From positions 1-16,242 of the forward strand of contig JAFMBU010000020.1 of NCBI GenBank assembly GCA_017858295.1: 16,242 nucleotides of DNA. The letters run 5' to 3'. The notes beneath the pieces are model-generated. The model did not search any database and was not told where the DNA came from. It was given only the letters and a program-made list of their open reading frames with translations. Both the position numbers and the translations under genes were made by a program. Within the stretch, counting starts at the first letter, position 1. The number at the start of each line of letters is the position of its first letter. The DNA comes from Porticoccaceae bacterium. Lineage in GTDB: Bacteria; Pseudomonadota; Gammaproteobacteria; Pseudomonadales; Porticoccaceae. Below, piece after piece: positions 1 to 6,104 of the stretch.

Positions 1-914
1 AGGTGGGAGAATTGACCTTTTTTAATATCTTCCATCATGCCAAAGAAGGCTTTGCCTGTATAAACCGGGTCAAGCAAAATTCCCTCGAGGGCGGCAACCT
101 GCTTAATGCAATCAAACACCTCGTCTCCAGCAACGCCATAAGCCGGACCAATATACTGATCCGAGGTGTCAGCAATCAGACCAGAAATATCGGTCTGCGG
201 GCTGTACTGACTCTGCCACTGCTCCAGGTCACTGCGCACTTTGCGGCTGAAATACTCAGCGTTATCGCACACCGCATAGGCTTTCACCTGAGTATTGATC
301 TGATGCAGGTGGCAACCGAGCATTAGACCGGCCTGAGTGCCCGCTGACCCTGTGGCATGCACTATCGCCTGTGGAACTATGTTATTGCGCTTAAAGTCCT
401 CAGACAGCTCCTCAGCGGCGGCTATATAGCCCCACATACCAGTGCCATTGCTGCCACCAGTAGGAATTGAATAGGCCTTACGCCCTAGATCAGCGTAGTG
501 CTTTTGCCACTGGGCAAAGAGTTTGTTCAGGCCACGGTATTCGTCGACACTGTAGTGACTGATCTTGGCGCCGGCCAAATGGTCGAGCAACAGATTACCC
601 ACAGGCTTCGGCTCAATATCTGCGCGCAATAAGAGATGAACTTTGAGGCCCAGTTGAGCCCCGAGAAGTGCCACCGAGCGACAGTGATTGGACTGCACGC
701 CGCCAGAGGTGATCAAGGTATCGCAGCCGTTGGCCAGGGCTTCAGCAAGAAGAAATTCCAGCTTGCGGATTTTATTACCAGAGGTTGCGGCACCAGTGAG
801 ATCGTCGCGCTTAATCCAGATGCGTGGTCCGCCAAGCTGCTCAGACAGTCGCTCTAAGGGATAGAACGGCGTTGGTGTCTGGGCCAGATTGAGTCTCTCT
901 GGATACTTTATCAT
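1..914 (-). CDS. PLP-dependent D-cysteine desulfhydrase / ACC deaminase family protein (3' end cut by window)
   Basis: Reading the minus strand from ATG at 914 gives 304 uninterrupted codons to the window edge, so the C-terminus is missing. A TAG lies directly before the ATG, which limits the start to this codon or one further in. The fold-type II PLP enzyme signature is clear: SGNKIRKLEF at residues 45-54, with K48 the expected PLP-binding lysine; SGGVQSNHCRS around 70-80, the substrate-carboxylate loop; the glycine-rich phosphate-binding loop HATGSAGTQAGL at 187-198; and LDPVYTGKAF at 281-290. Members cleave D-cysteine to pyruvate, sulfide and ammonia, or open the ring of 1-aminocyclopropane-1-carboxylate. 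The sequence read here does not separate these activities; D-cysteine desulfhydrase (DcyD-like) is the more general guess. It is cytosolic. It lies downstream of the yajC terminator and is probably transcribed separately. Confidence 0.88.
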   Translation of the reverse strand, partial: MIKYPERLNLAQTPTPFYPLERLSEQLGGPRIWIKRDDLTGAATSGNKIRKLEFLLAEALANGCDTLITSGGVQSNHCRSVALLGAQLGLKVHLLLRADIEPKPVGNLLLDHLAGAKISHYSVDEYRGLNKLFAQWQKHYADLGRKAYSIPTGGSNGTGMWGYIAAAEELSEDFKRNNIVPQAIVHATGSAGTQAGLMLGCHLHQINTQVKAYAVCDNAEYFSRKVRSDLEQWQSQYSPQTDISGLIADTSDQYIGPAYGVAGDEVFDCIKQVAALEGILLDPVYTGKAFFGMMEDIKKGQFSH

Positions 915-965
915 CTAGTGGCTCTCGTCGAAGAATGTCTGTAAAAAGCGCGGTAAGCGACTTAC

Positions 966-993
966 AAAAAAGGCCGCGTGAGCGGCCTTTTTC
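966..993 (-). terminator. Rho-independent terminator after yajC
   Basis: The stem GGCCGC (972-977) / GCGGCC (982-987) has a GTGA tetraloop and is extended by an A-run on one side and a T-run on the other, so it can act in both directions. It starts 11 bases beyond the yajC stop and is correctly oriented to end yajC transcription before the downstream PLP enzyme gene. Confidence 0.88.
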
Positions 994-1003
994 GATTGCG
1001 ACG

Positions 1004-1333
1004 CTAGATCGCCTTGATAGTGCCCTTTGGCAGCACCGCGTGCACTGCGGACTTTTGAAACTTAAGTTCAAGTTTGTCATTCACTTCAACCACTACATAC
1101 TCACCTTCAAGCTTAACGATCTTGCCCAGTATGCCGCTGGTCATAGTCACTTCATCGCCCTTGGTCAGGCCGGTGATCAGATCTGTATGCTCTTTCTGAC
1201 GCTTGCGCTGGGGACGGATAATAAACAGATACATAAAAATAAAGAGTCCACCAAACATAATCAGTGAGCCGGTAATACCTGGATCGCCTGATCCGGCGGC
1301 CGTCTGTGCCTGTGCACTGGAAATAAAAAACAT
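1004..1333 (-). CDS. yajC: Preprotein translocase subunit YajC
   Basis: This 109-residue protein has the YajC layout: a short N-terminal stretch, one membrane helix at about residues 22-39, the signature IIRPQRKRQKEH at 38-49, and a soluble C-terminal domain (GLTKGDEVTMTSGILGKIVK from 55). YajC is a small inner-membrane partner of SecDF-YidC that associates with the Sec translocon and supports protein export. Length is typical (E. coli YajC is 110). An AAGGA ribosome-binding site sits 7 bases before the ATG. Unusually, it has neither tgt/queA upstream nor secD/secF downstream. The neighbours are bcp and a PLP enzyme, and it has its own promoter and terminator. It could be a second, diverged yajC copy if a canonical one exists elsewhere; the window cannot decide. 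Confidence 0.95.
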   Translation of the reverse strand: MFFISSAQAQTAAGSGDPGITGSLIMFGGLFIFMYLFIIRPQRKRQKEHTDLITGLTKGDEVTMTSGILGKIVKLEGEYVVVEVNDKLELKFQKSAVHAVLPKGTIKAI

Positions 1334-1355
1334 AATAAGTCCTTAGGGTTAAAGT

Positions 1356-1385
1356 ATTAAAGTTAGAGTATTAGCGCCGTGACAA
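1356..1385 (-). promoter_or_regulatory. Sigma-70 promoter of yajC
   Basis: On the minus strand TTGTCA (1380-1385, 5 of 6 to TTGACA) is followed after 18 bases by TTTAAT (1356-1361, 5 of 6 to TATAAT). It lies about 20 bases before the yajC start, giving a short leader that still contains the AAGGA ribosome-binding site. Its presence supports transcription of yajC separately from bcp. Confidence 0.6.
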
Positions 1386-1436
1386 TTTTACGTCTCGGCA
1401 GTGACAGTTAAAAAGCCCTTGCGCCAGATCCAAGAG

Positions 1437-1910
1437 TTATAGATTCTCTTTGATCCAGGCCAATGCGTCATCGTGATGGGTCTTGGTTTTCACCTTTGCC
1501 ATCACATGTTTAATCAGGCCATCTTTGCCAATCACGAAGCTGCTGCGCAGCACGCCCATATATTCGCGGCCCATAAATTTTTTCATATCCCAGGCGCCGT
1601 AGCTTTCCGTGACCTGATGATCTTCATCGGAGAGCAGAGTAAAGTTAAGCTCCTGTTTGTCCTCAAATTTCACCAGCCTATCAACTGAGTCTGGGCTGAC
1701 TGCCATTACCACAGTGTCGAGCTCAGCGAATTGATCTTTGCTATCGCGTATTCCACAGGCCTGCACGGTGCAGCCGGGAGTCATAGCTTTGGGATAAAAA
1801 TATAGCAGCACATTCTTAACACCGCGAAAATCCGCCAGACTAACTTTCTCACCACGCTGACTGAATAGCGAAAAATCTTTCGCCGCGGTTCCAACTTCAG
1901 AAAATGCCAT
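1437..1910 (-). CDS. bcp: Thioredoxin-dependent peroxiredoxin, Bcp/PrxQ type
   Basis: This 157-residue protein is of the AhpC/TSA superfamily and reduces hydrogen and organic peroxides with thioredoxin as electron donor. The peroxidatic motif is TPGCTVQACGIRD at residues 44-56: C47 is the peroxidatic cysteine, and C52, five residues later, is the resolving cysteine as in atypical two-Cys Bcp/PrxQ enzymes. FYPKAMTPGC is a small variation on the usual FYPK(A/D)xTPGC. The C-terminal WIKENL end and the length (E. coli Bcp 156) show a complete protein. A GGGAGA ribosome-binding site precedes the ATG. It is a cytosolic antioxidant. In many gammaproteobacteria bcp follows gcvR; that partner is absent here, where mdh lies upstream behind a terminator. 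Confidence 0.95.
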   Translation of the reverse strand: MAFSEVGTAAKDFSLFSQRGEKVSLADFRGVKNVLLYFYPKAMTPGCTVQACGIRDSKDQFAELDTVVMAVSPDSVDRLVKFEDKQELNFTLLSDEDHQVTESYGAWDMKKFMGREYMGVLRSSFVIGKDGLIKHVMAKVKTKTHHDDALAWIKENL

Positions 1911-2034
1911 TTTTCTCTCCCAATAAGAGGCTGTTTTTAAGGTCGCTTACTGTAGCAAACTTTTTGTCCCAGCAACCAGTAAAAGCGTCCCCGCGAGACT
2001 ATTTAGCGTTAAAAGCAACTAAACTCGCAGCTGT

Positions 2035-2069
2035 AAAAAAGCCGCTTACTCAATGAAGAATAAACGGCT
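2035..2069 (-). terminator. Rho-independent terminator after mdh
   Basis: In minus-strand RNA the nine bases from 2061-2069 pair with those from 2040-2048 (one G-U pair) around a 12-base loop, followed by a U-run (A's at 2035-2039 on the plus strand). It begins 24 bases past the mdh stop codon and separates mdh from bcp. Confidence 0.75.
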
Positions 2070-2092
2070 GTTGATTACTGCAGGGTCGCGGG

Positions 2093-3073
2093 CTATGGCA
2101 GCAAGTGCTGAACCGCATCGCGCTCTTCTGTTAGCTCTTGCTCAGTTGCAGCCATTTTGGCGCGGGAGAAATCATTGATTTCAACACCCTGAACAATCTC
2201 CCAGTCGCCATTTTTACAGACGCATGGAAAAGAGTAGATCAGGCCTTCGGTGATGCCGTAGCTACCATCACTGTAGACGCCCATGCTAACCCAGTCGCCG
2301 TCGGCAGTTCCCAGAGCCCAGCTGCGCATATGGGCGATAGCCGCATTGGCAGCTGAGGCGGCACTTGACGCGCCACGGGCTTTAATAATAGCTGCGCCGC
2401 GCTGCTGCACAACAGGGATGAAGTCATTTTCATACCAGCCCTGATCAACCATATCTATAGCCGCTTGACCATTAACTTTAGTCTGGTGGATATCCGGATA
2501 CTGAGTGGCTGAGTGGTTGCCCCAGATAGTCATATGGGTCACATCATTGATCGTGGTACCAGTCTTAGCGGCGATTTGGCTCAGGGCACGGTTGTGATCG
2601 AGACGAGTCATAGCGGTAAATTGACGCGGGTTAATCGACGGTGCGTTGCGCTGGGCGATCAATGAATTGGTGTTGGCTGGGTTGCCGACAACTAACACTT
2701 TGATGGCTTTTGAAGCATTGGCATCAATCGCCTTGCCCTGGGCTGAGAAGATCGCTGCATTGGCTTCCAGAAGGTCTTTACGCTCCATGCCGGGACCGCG
2801 AGGACGGGCGCCAACCAAGAGTGCGTAATCAGTATCTTTAAAGGCTACGGCCGCATCATCAGTGCAAACCATATCGGTGAGCAGCGGGAAGGCGCAGTCT
2901 TCAAGTTCCATGGCCACACCTTTCAGTGCTTCCAGTGCTGGAGTGATCTCAAGCATCTGCAAAATAACAGGCTGATCTGTACCAAGCATTTCGCCAGCGG
3001 CGATACGGAATAATAGAGAGTAGCTGATTTGGCCTGCGGCCCCTGTAACTGTAACGCGAACGGGTGATTTCAA
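2093..3073 (-). CDS. mdh: NAD-dependent malate dehydrogenase (type 2)
   Basis: This 326-residue protein interconverts malate and oxaloacetate with NAD(H) in the citric acid cycle, in the cytosol. The Rossmann loop is GAAGQI at residues 11-16. The mobile substrate loop is GARPRGPGMERKDLL at 88-102, with R92 and R98 the expected substrate-binding arginines. MTRLDHNRA supplies D159 and R162, and WGNHS carries the catalytic H187. The GARPRGPGMERKDLL and cytosolic-like form identify the type 2 enzyme (as in Pseudomonas relatives and Burkholderia) rather than the E. coli type. Length matches the family. The gene stands alone between a promoter and a terminator. A GGAG ribosome-binding site ten bases before the ATG lies inside a perfect 12-base palindrome (3079-3090). 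Confidence 0.97.
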   Translation of the reverse strand: MKSPVRVTVTGAAGQISYSLLFRIAAGEMLGTDQPVILQMLEITPALEALKGVAMELEDCAFPLLTDMVCTDDAAVAFKDTDYALLVGARPRGPGMERKDLLEANAAIFSAQGKAIDANASKAIKVLVVGNPANTNSLIAQRNAPSINPRQFTAMTRLDHNRALSQIAAKTGTTINDVTHMTIWGNHSATQYPDIHQTKVNGQAAIDMVDQGWYENDFIPVVQQRGAAIIKARGASSAASAANAAIAHMRSWALGTADGDWVSMGVYSDGSYGITEGLIYSFPCVCKNGDWEIVQGVEINDFSRAKMAATEQELTEERDAVQHLLP

Positions 3074-3078
3074 GATGG

Positions 3079-3090
3079 TTCTCCGGAGAA
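3079..3090. repeat. Palindrome TTCTCCGGAGAA over the mdh ribosome-binding site
   Basis: This perfect 12-base palindrome has its right half, read on the minus strand, supplying the GGAG Shine-Dalgarno of mdh. It could be an operator or could influence ribosome access, but chance is possible at this length. Confidence 0.4.
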
Positions 3091-3166
3091 GTGAGTGCGC
3101 TTAATTGCGATGTACAGCAGTAGTAAGAGTCAGGGCCACAAACAAGAGACCCTATTTCGGGGCGCT

Positions 3167-3195
3167 ATTATAAGGATGCACAGGGAAAATGCATC
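3167..3195 (-). promoter_or_regulatory. mdh promoter -10 with overlapping inverted repeat
   Basis: A consensus TATAAT (minus strand, 3167-3172) lies about 95 bases before the mdh start, but no good -35 box is found at 16-18 bases. Directly upstream, over the spacer and the -35 position, is an inverted repeat GATGCA (3175-3180) / TGCATC (3190-3195) with a 9-base spacer. Its position is that of a repressor or activator site; the factor is unknown. Confidence 0.45.
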
Positions 3196-3275
3196 ACTAC
3201 CAGACTAATGGGGACCATTTTCACAAACAATAATCCCTACTCGGGTGATTTACTGGCAACAGCTGCGCGCTATAA

Positions 3276-3899
3276 CTAAGCGCAGAGCTCTTGATAGGTT
3301 GCCAACATACGGGCATAGAGCTGATCTTTAAAGTCGCCAGCCGAGGTGTCCAGCTGCGCCACTATATCCACTAGGTGCTCGTTGTCCTCTTTCCCACCCC
3401 ACTGCTTTTGGTAGCTGCCATCCTGATAGCCGTGATCCTGACGGAAGAAATTGAGCACATTCTTGCCTACGTAGCCCACATAGAGCTGTTCAAAATCCAT
3501 CTCTATGCCCTGCATCAGCTTGGCAAAACGCACAGCGTCGAAGCCTTTGCTGGCCAGGGTGTATTGGGTAAAGTCTTCCAGGTCAACGCGGAAATCACCG
3601 GTTTCCTGCGGCGTCGCAAATGCTTGAGTAACCTGCTCGGCGATAGATTCTGGGGAGTCCCCCTTCAACAGCATAATGCTGAGACCAAAGTGCCATATAT
3701 CCACCAGCTCAAGGGCGATCTGACCAATATCTGGGTTCTGCTTTTTCCACCACTTCCAGCCCCAATGGTCGAGCAACTCTGCACATTCTACCCAAATGGC
3801 GCGATACCACTCGAAGTTCTGCGTCTGCCACTGGGCATGCACCTTAGTATTCATATCGTTCTGCAGTTCAAGCATGGTTAATAGCTGTTGCTGTTTCAT
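3276..3899 (-). CDS. All-alpha dimeric dUTP diphosphatase (dUTPase_2 family)
   Basis: This 207-residue protein is of the all-alpha NTP pyrophosphatase superfamily, related to the dimeric dUTPases of Campylobacter, trypanosomatids and some phages. It hydrolyses dUTP (often also dUDP) to dUMP, keeping uracil out of DNA and feeding dTMP synthesis. The Mg-binding motif appears as E38xxE41 followed by E64xxD67 (ELVDIWHF). The second family block is LNFFRQDHGYQDGSY at 149-163, then W167 and EDN at 171-173. It is unrelated in fold to the usual trimeric Dut. An AGGAA site seven bases before the ATG supports this start. It is last of the likely pilZ-tatD-hydrolase-dUTPase operon, 42 bases after the preceding gene, and no strong terminator is visible before mdh. 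Confidence 0.88.
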   Translation of the reverse strand: MKQQQLLTMLELQNDMNTKVHAQWQTQNFEWYRAIWVECAELLDHWGWKWWKKQNPDIGQIALELVDIWHFGLSIMLLKGDSPESIAEQVTQAFATPQETGDFRVDLEDFTQYTLASKGFDAVRFAKLMQGIEMDFEQLYVGYVGKNVLNFFRQDHGYQDGSYQKQWGGKEDNEHLVDIVAQLDTSAGDFKDQLYARMLATYQELCA

Positions 3900-3941
3900 C
3901 TGTAGTTCCTAGTTCTAAGTTGCTGCTGTGGATTGCATTTT

Positions 3942-4619
3942 TTAAGCGCGAACAAAACTGTTGCTCTGCTTCTCTGTACCTATGGTTGTACTGGCTCCGT
4001 GACCAGTAATCACCACCGCATCATCATGCAGCGTGTAAAGTCGCTGGCTGATAGATTGTTTAATCTCATCAAAATTTCCCCCAGGCAGATCGGTGCGACC
4101 AATACTGCCCTGAAAGAGGGTGTCGCCAGCGATCAAGGTTTTATACTCATCAAACCAAAAGCTCACTGAGCCCGGTGTGTGCCCAGGGGTATGTATGGCA
4201 ACAGCACCGCAGCAGTCAAAGGACTGATCATCGCTTATATAGTGGTCCGGTTCAGGCAGTGACACGGTGGGCACACCAAACATGGCGCACTGTTCCTCAA
4301 CCATATCCCAGAGAAACTGGTCGCCCTTGTGCAGATAGATCGGCGCGCCAGTGGCATTTTTAATTTCACCTGCGGCCAAAATATGATCTAAATGCGCGTG
4401 GGTGTGGATAATCGCCACCACCTTGAGATTTAATTCTTTTAACAGAGCCAATATCTTGTCGGCATCACCGCCGGGATCAACCACCAGTGCTCTGCCGCTC
4501 AGTCGGTCGCCGATCACTGAGCAGTTGCACTGCAGCGGCCCCACTGGGAAGGTGCGAATAATAAAGTTCGACTGCTCTGCATTCGAGCTCTGAGCACTAG
4601 TGTTAGTCAATTCGGTCAT
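3942..4619 (-). CDS. Metallo-beta-lactamase-fold hydrolase, glyoxalase II-like (YcbL type)
   Basis: This 225-residue cytosolic enzyme has a complete dinuclear metal site: THAHLDH at residues 73-79 (H74, H76, D78, H79), H147 in HTPGHTPGS, D166 in IAGDTLF, and H207 in VITGHG. The GxIGRTDLPGG block (173-181) after D166 is typical of the YcbL/glyoxalase II-like branch, which hydrolyses S-lactoylglutathione or related thioesters. It lacks the C-terminal substrate-binding domain of classical GloB, so YcbL-like is the best label and the true substrate is open. The first about 18 residues are polar, low in conservation and may be dispensable. Its weak AGAG site overlaps the tatD stop codon, 12 bases upstream, which suggests translational coupling. 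Confidence 0.9.
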   Translation of the reverse strand: MTELTNTSAQSSNAEQSNFIIRTFPVGPLQCNCSVIGDRLSGRALVVDPGGDADKILALLKELNLKVVAIIHTHAHLDHILAAGEIKNATGAPIYLHKGDQFLWDMVEEQCAMFGVPTVSLPEPDHYISDDQSFDCCGAVAIHTPGHTPGSVSFWFDEYKTLIAGDTLFQGSIGRTDLPGGNFDEIKQSISQRLYTLHDDAVVITGHGASTTIGTEKQSNSFVRA

Positions 4620-4631
4620 AATAGTGATCTC

Positions 4632-5414
4632 TTATCTCTGGACAGGTATTTGAAAAAGACGGTTAAAGTTATCCGTGGTGGCCCTAGCCAATTGTTCAAG
4701 GCTGATACCGCGCAGATCAGCCATACACTGGGCCACTTCACGCACATACTGAGGTTCATTCTGTGAGCCGCGGTGAGGCACCGGCGCCAACCAGGGCGAG
4801 TCAGTTTCAACCAAGATGCGGTCCAGCGGGACTTTGACTGCAACATCGCGCAGATCTTTGGCATTGGCAAAGGTGACGATTCCGGAAAAGGAAATATAGA
4901 AACCCAGCTCCAGGGCCTGCTGCGCCATCTCCCACGTCTCGGTAAAGCAGTGCATCACACCGCCAGCTGGTGGAGTGTGTTTGCGCATTAGATCTATGGT
5001 CTCGTCCCGGGCATCGCGGGTGTGGATAATCACCGGCTTGGCAATTTCCTGACAGGCCTGAAGATGGTTGACAAAACTCTGGCGCTGCCAGTCGATGGTC
5101 TCACTGCTATAAAAGTTATCTAACCCAGTTTCCCCTATGGCAACCACGCGAGGTTGCTGAGCTAAGCTGACCAACTCTTCGACGCTGGGCACCGGCTGTG
5201 GGGTTTTCTGTAAGGGGTGAACGCCCACTGAAGAGTAGACATTATCAAATTGTGCAGTGAGATCAATCAGCGAGCGCGAAGTGGTCATGTCGACAGCGAC
5301 ACTAAGAAAGTGGGTGATGCCGCGAGCTTGTGCCGCATCTATTACGCCATTGAGGCCGCCCTCTCGATCGCTTAAATCCAAGTGATCCAGATGACAGTGA
5401 GAGTCTACCAGCAT
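4632..5414 (-). CDS. TatD-family Mg-dependent DNase/hydrolase (YcfH type)
   Basis: This 260-residue TIM-barrel amidohydrolase-like protein has metal ligands at the expected places: H6 and H8 in DSHCHLD, E95 in IGETGLD, H131 in IIHTRDA, H155 in GVMHCF, and D205 in VETDSPWL. TatD proteins are 3'-5' exonucleases acting on DNA or RNA; the YcfH branch is poorly characterised. The usual GLDYFY segment reads GLDNFY here. Length matches the family (about 260). It follows pilZ by 30 bases, the same order as in Pseudomonas, where holB-pilZ-tatD is a standard cluster tied to the YcfH subgroup. It is followed 12 bases later by the YcbL-like hydrolase. Confidence 0.93.
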   Translation of the reverse strand: MLVDSHCHLDHLDLSDREGGLNGVIDAAQARGITHFLSVAVDMTTSRSLIDLTAQFDNVYSSVGVHPLQKTPQPVPSVEELVSLAQQPRVVAIGETGLDNFYSSETIDWQRQSFVNHLQACQEIAKPVIIHTRDARDETIDLMRKHTPPAGGVMHCFTETWEMAQQALELGFYISFSGIVTFANAKDLRDVAVKVPLDRILVETDSPWLAPVPHRGSQNEPQYVREVAQCMADLRGISLEQLARATTDNFNRLFQIPVQR

Positions 5415-5444
5415 AGCGTAAAAGGTCTTTTTTAGGATTGATTA

Positions 5445-5789
5445 CTACATGGTTAGTGTAGGCTTGTGGGAGTGTACCGTACCGGTAAGAGCCTGTTCAA
5501 TATCAACCTTTAATTCTTCGTGCTCGGGGCTTAATTGAACGCCGACGCCCTCTTGTTTAAAGCTCGCAGAACCTTTGTGAGTAACCCAGACCACTTTGCC
5601 TGTCATCGGGATGGGCTCGGGGCGCAAATAGATACTTAGCAGAAAGAAAATATCATCACCCAACTCGTAACTTTTTTTTGTCGGGACAAATACACCGCCC
5701 CCTTGGACAAATGCCATGTAGTGTTCGTACAGTGCATCTTCGTTGCTTATCTCTACGGATAAAATACCGCCTTTGCCACCTTTAAACAT
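5445..5789 (-). CDS. pilZ: Type IV pilus assembly protein PilZ
   Basis: This 114-residue single-domain PilZ protein follows the founding PilZ closely: LYEHYMAFVQGGGVFVPT at 20-37, SYELGDDIFFLL at 40-51, PIPMTGKVVWVT at 59-70, GVGVQL at 81-86, and the conserved C-terminal tail ending PTLTM. Like the founding member it lacks the RxxxR and (D/N)xSxxG motifs that bind cyclic di-GMP, so it probably acts through protein partners (PilB and an EAL-domain protein in Pseudomonas/Xanthomonas systems) to allow pilus extension. AGAGG about eight bases before the ATG supports the start. It is first in the likely operon with tatD. Its usual upstream partners holB and tmk are absent; a non-coding gap with a repeat element lies there. 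Confidence 0.93.
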   Translation of the reverse strand: MFKGGKGGILSVEISNEDALYEHYMAFVQGGGVFVPTKKSYELGDDIFFLLSIYLRPEPIPMTGKVVWVTHKGSASFKQEGVGVQLSPEHEELKVDIEQALTGTVHSHKPTLTM

Positions 5790-5876
5790 CCTTATTACCT
5801 CTAATCCCTATGCTGTTTTGAGCTTAGCACGAAAAACTTGAAGCCACTGACAATGTGTTTTGCACAAGGCTGCCAA

Positions 5877-6048
5877 GGAGATCCCGCGGCCTCCCACACC
5901 GATACTTTTCTAAGGCCGACCCCGTCATACCCAGCGCCTTACCCTGATATGCTGTTATCCTCAGGGAAGCCGAAGATGTTTTTGCAATGAGGCACAGAGA
6001 GCGACCGCAGCTACCGCACCTTGATCCCTTCACTGCGGTCGGGATGAC
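5877..6048. repeat. MITE/REP-like intergenic element
   Basis: This fills most of the 315-base gap 5790-6104. Imperfect inverted ends GTCATACCC (5924-5932) and GGGATGAC (6041-6048) enclose about 125 bases. Inside is a 9-base perfect hairpin, CGACCGCAG (6002-6010) / CTGCGGTCG (6033-6041). A GGAGATCCCGCGG motif at 5877-5889 and TTGATCCC at 6021-6028 repeat the GATCCC theme. Words such as GTCATCCCGAC and GGGATCTCC are common ends of dispersed intergenic repeats in Proteobacteria (general knowledge). The minus-strand reading frame at 5824-6033 has no recognisable protein features and is judged non-coding. The rest of the gap should hold the promoters of pilZ and the divergent hydrolase gene, but none is convincing. 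Confidence 0.5.
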
Positions 6049-6104
6049 AGGTACAGTAGAGGCCCAGCCCAGAGCACAAAAATAATAATAACGATAAAGA
6101 AACT

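Noticed and set aside
3..326. 107-codon plus-strand reading frame at the left edge
   Set aside because: The opposite strand codes for the PLP enzyme with conserved motifs; this frame is a shadow.
3196..3275. Terminator for the pilZ-dUTPase unit
   Set aside because: Only a three-base stem (CCC-GAGTA-GGG) followed by a mixed AT stretch is seen; this is too weak to call.
3375..3881. 168-codon plus-strand reading frame opposite the dUTPase gene
   Set aside because: It is wholly antisense to a gene with clear family motifs and has no recognisable protein features.
5824..6033. 69-codon minus-strand reading frame before pilZ
   Set aside because: It lies within the repeat element; the translation is Ser/Arg/Gly-rich without family features or a ribosome-binding site.
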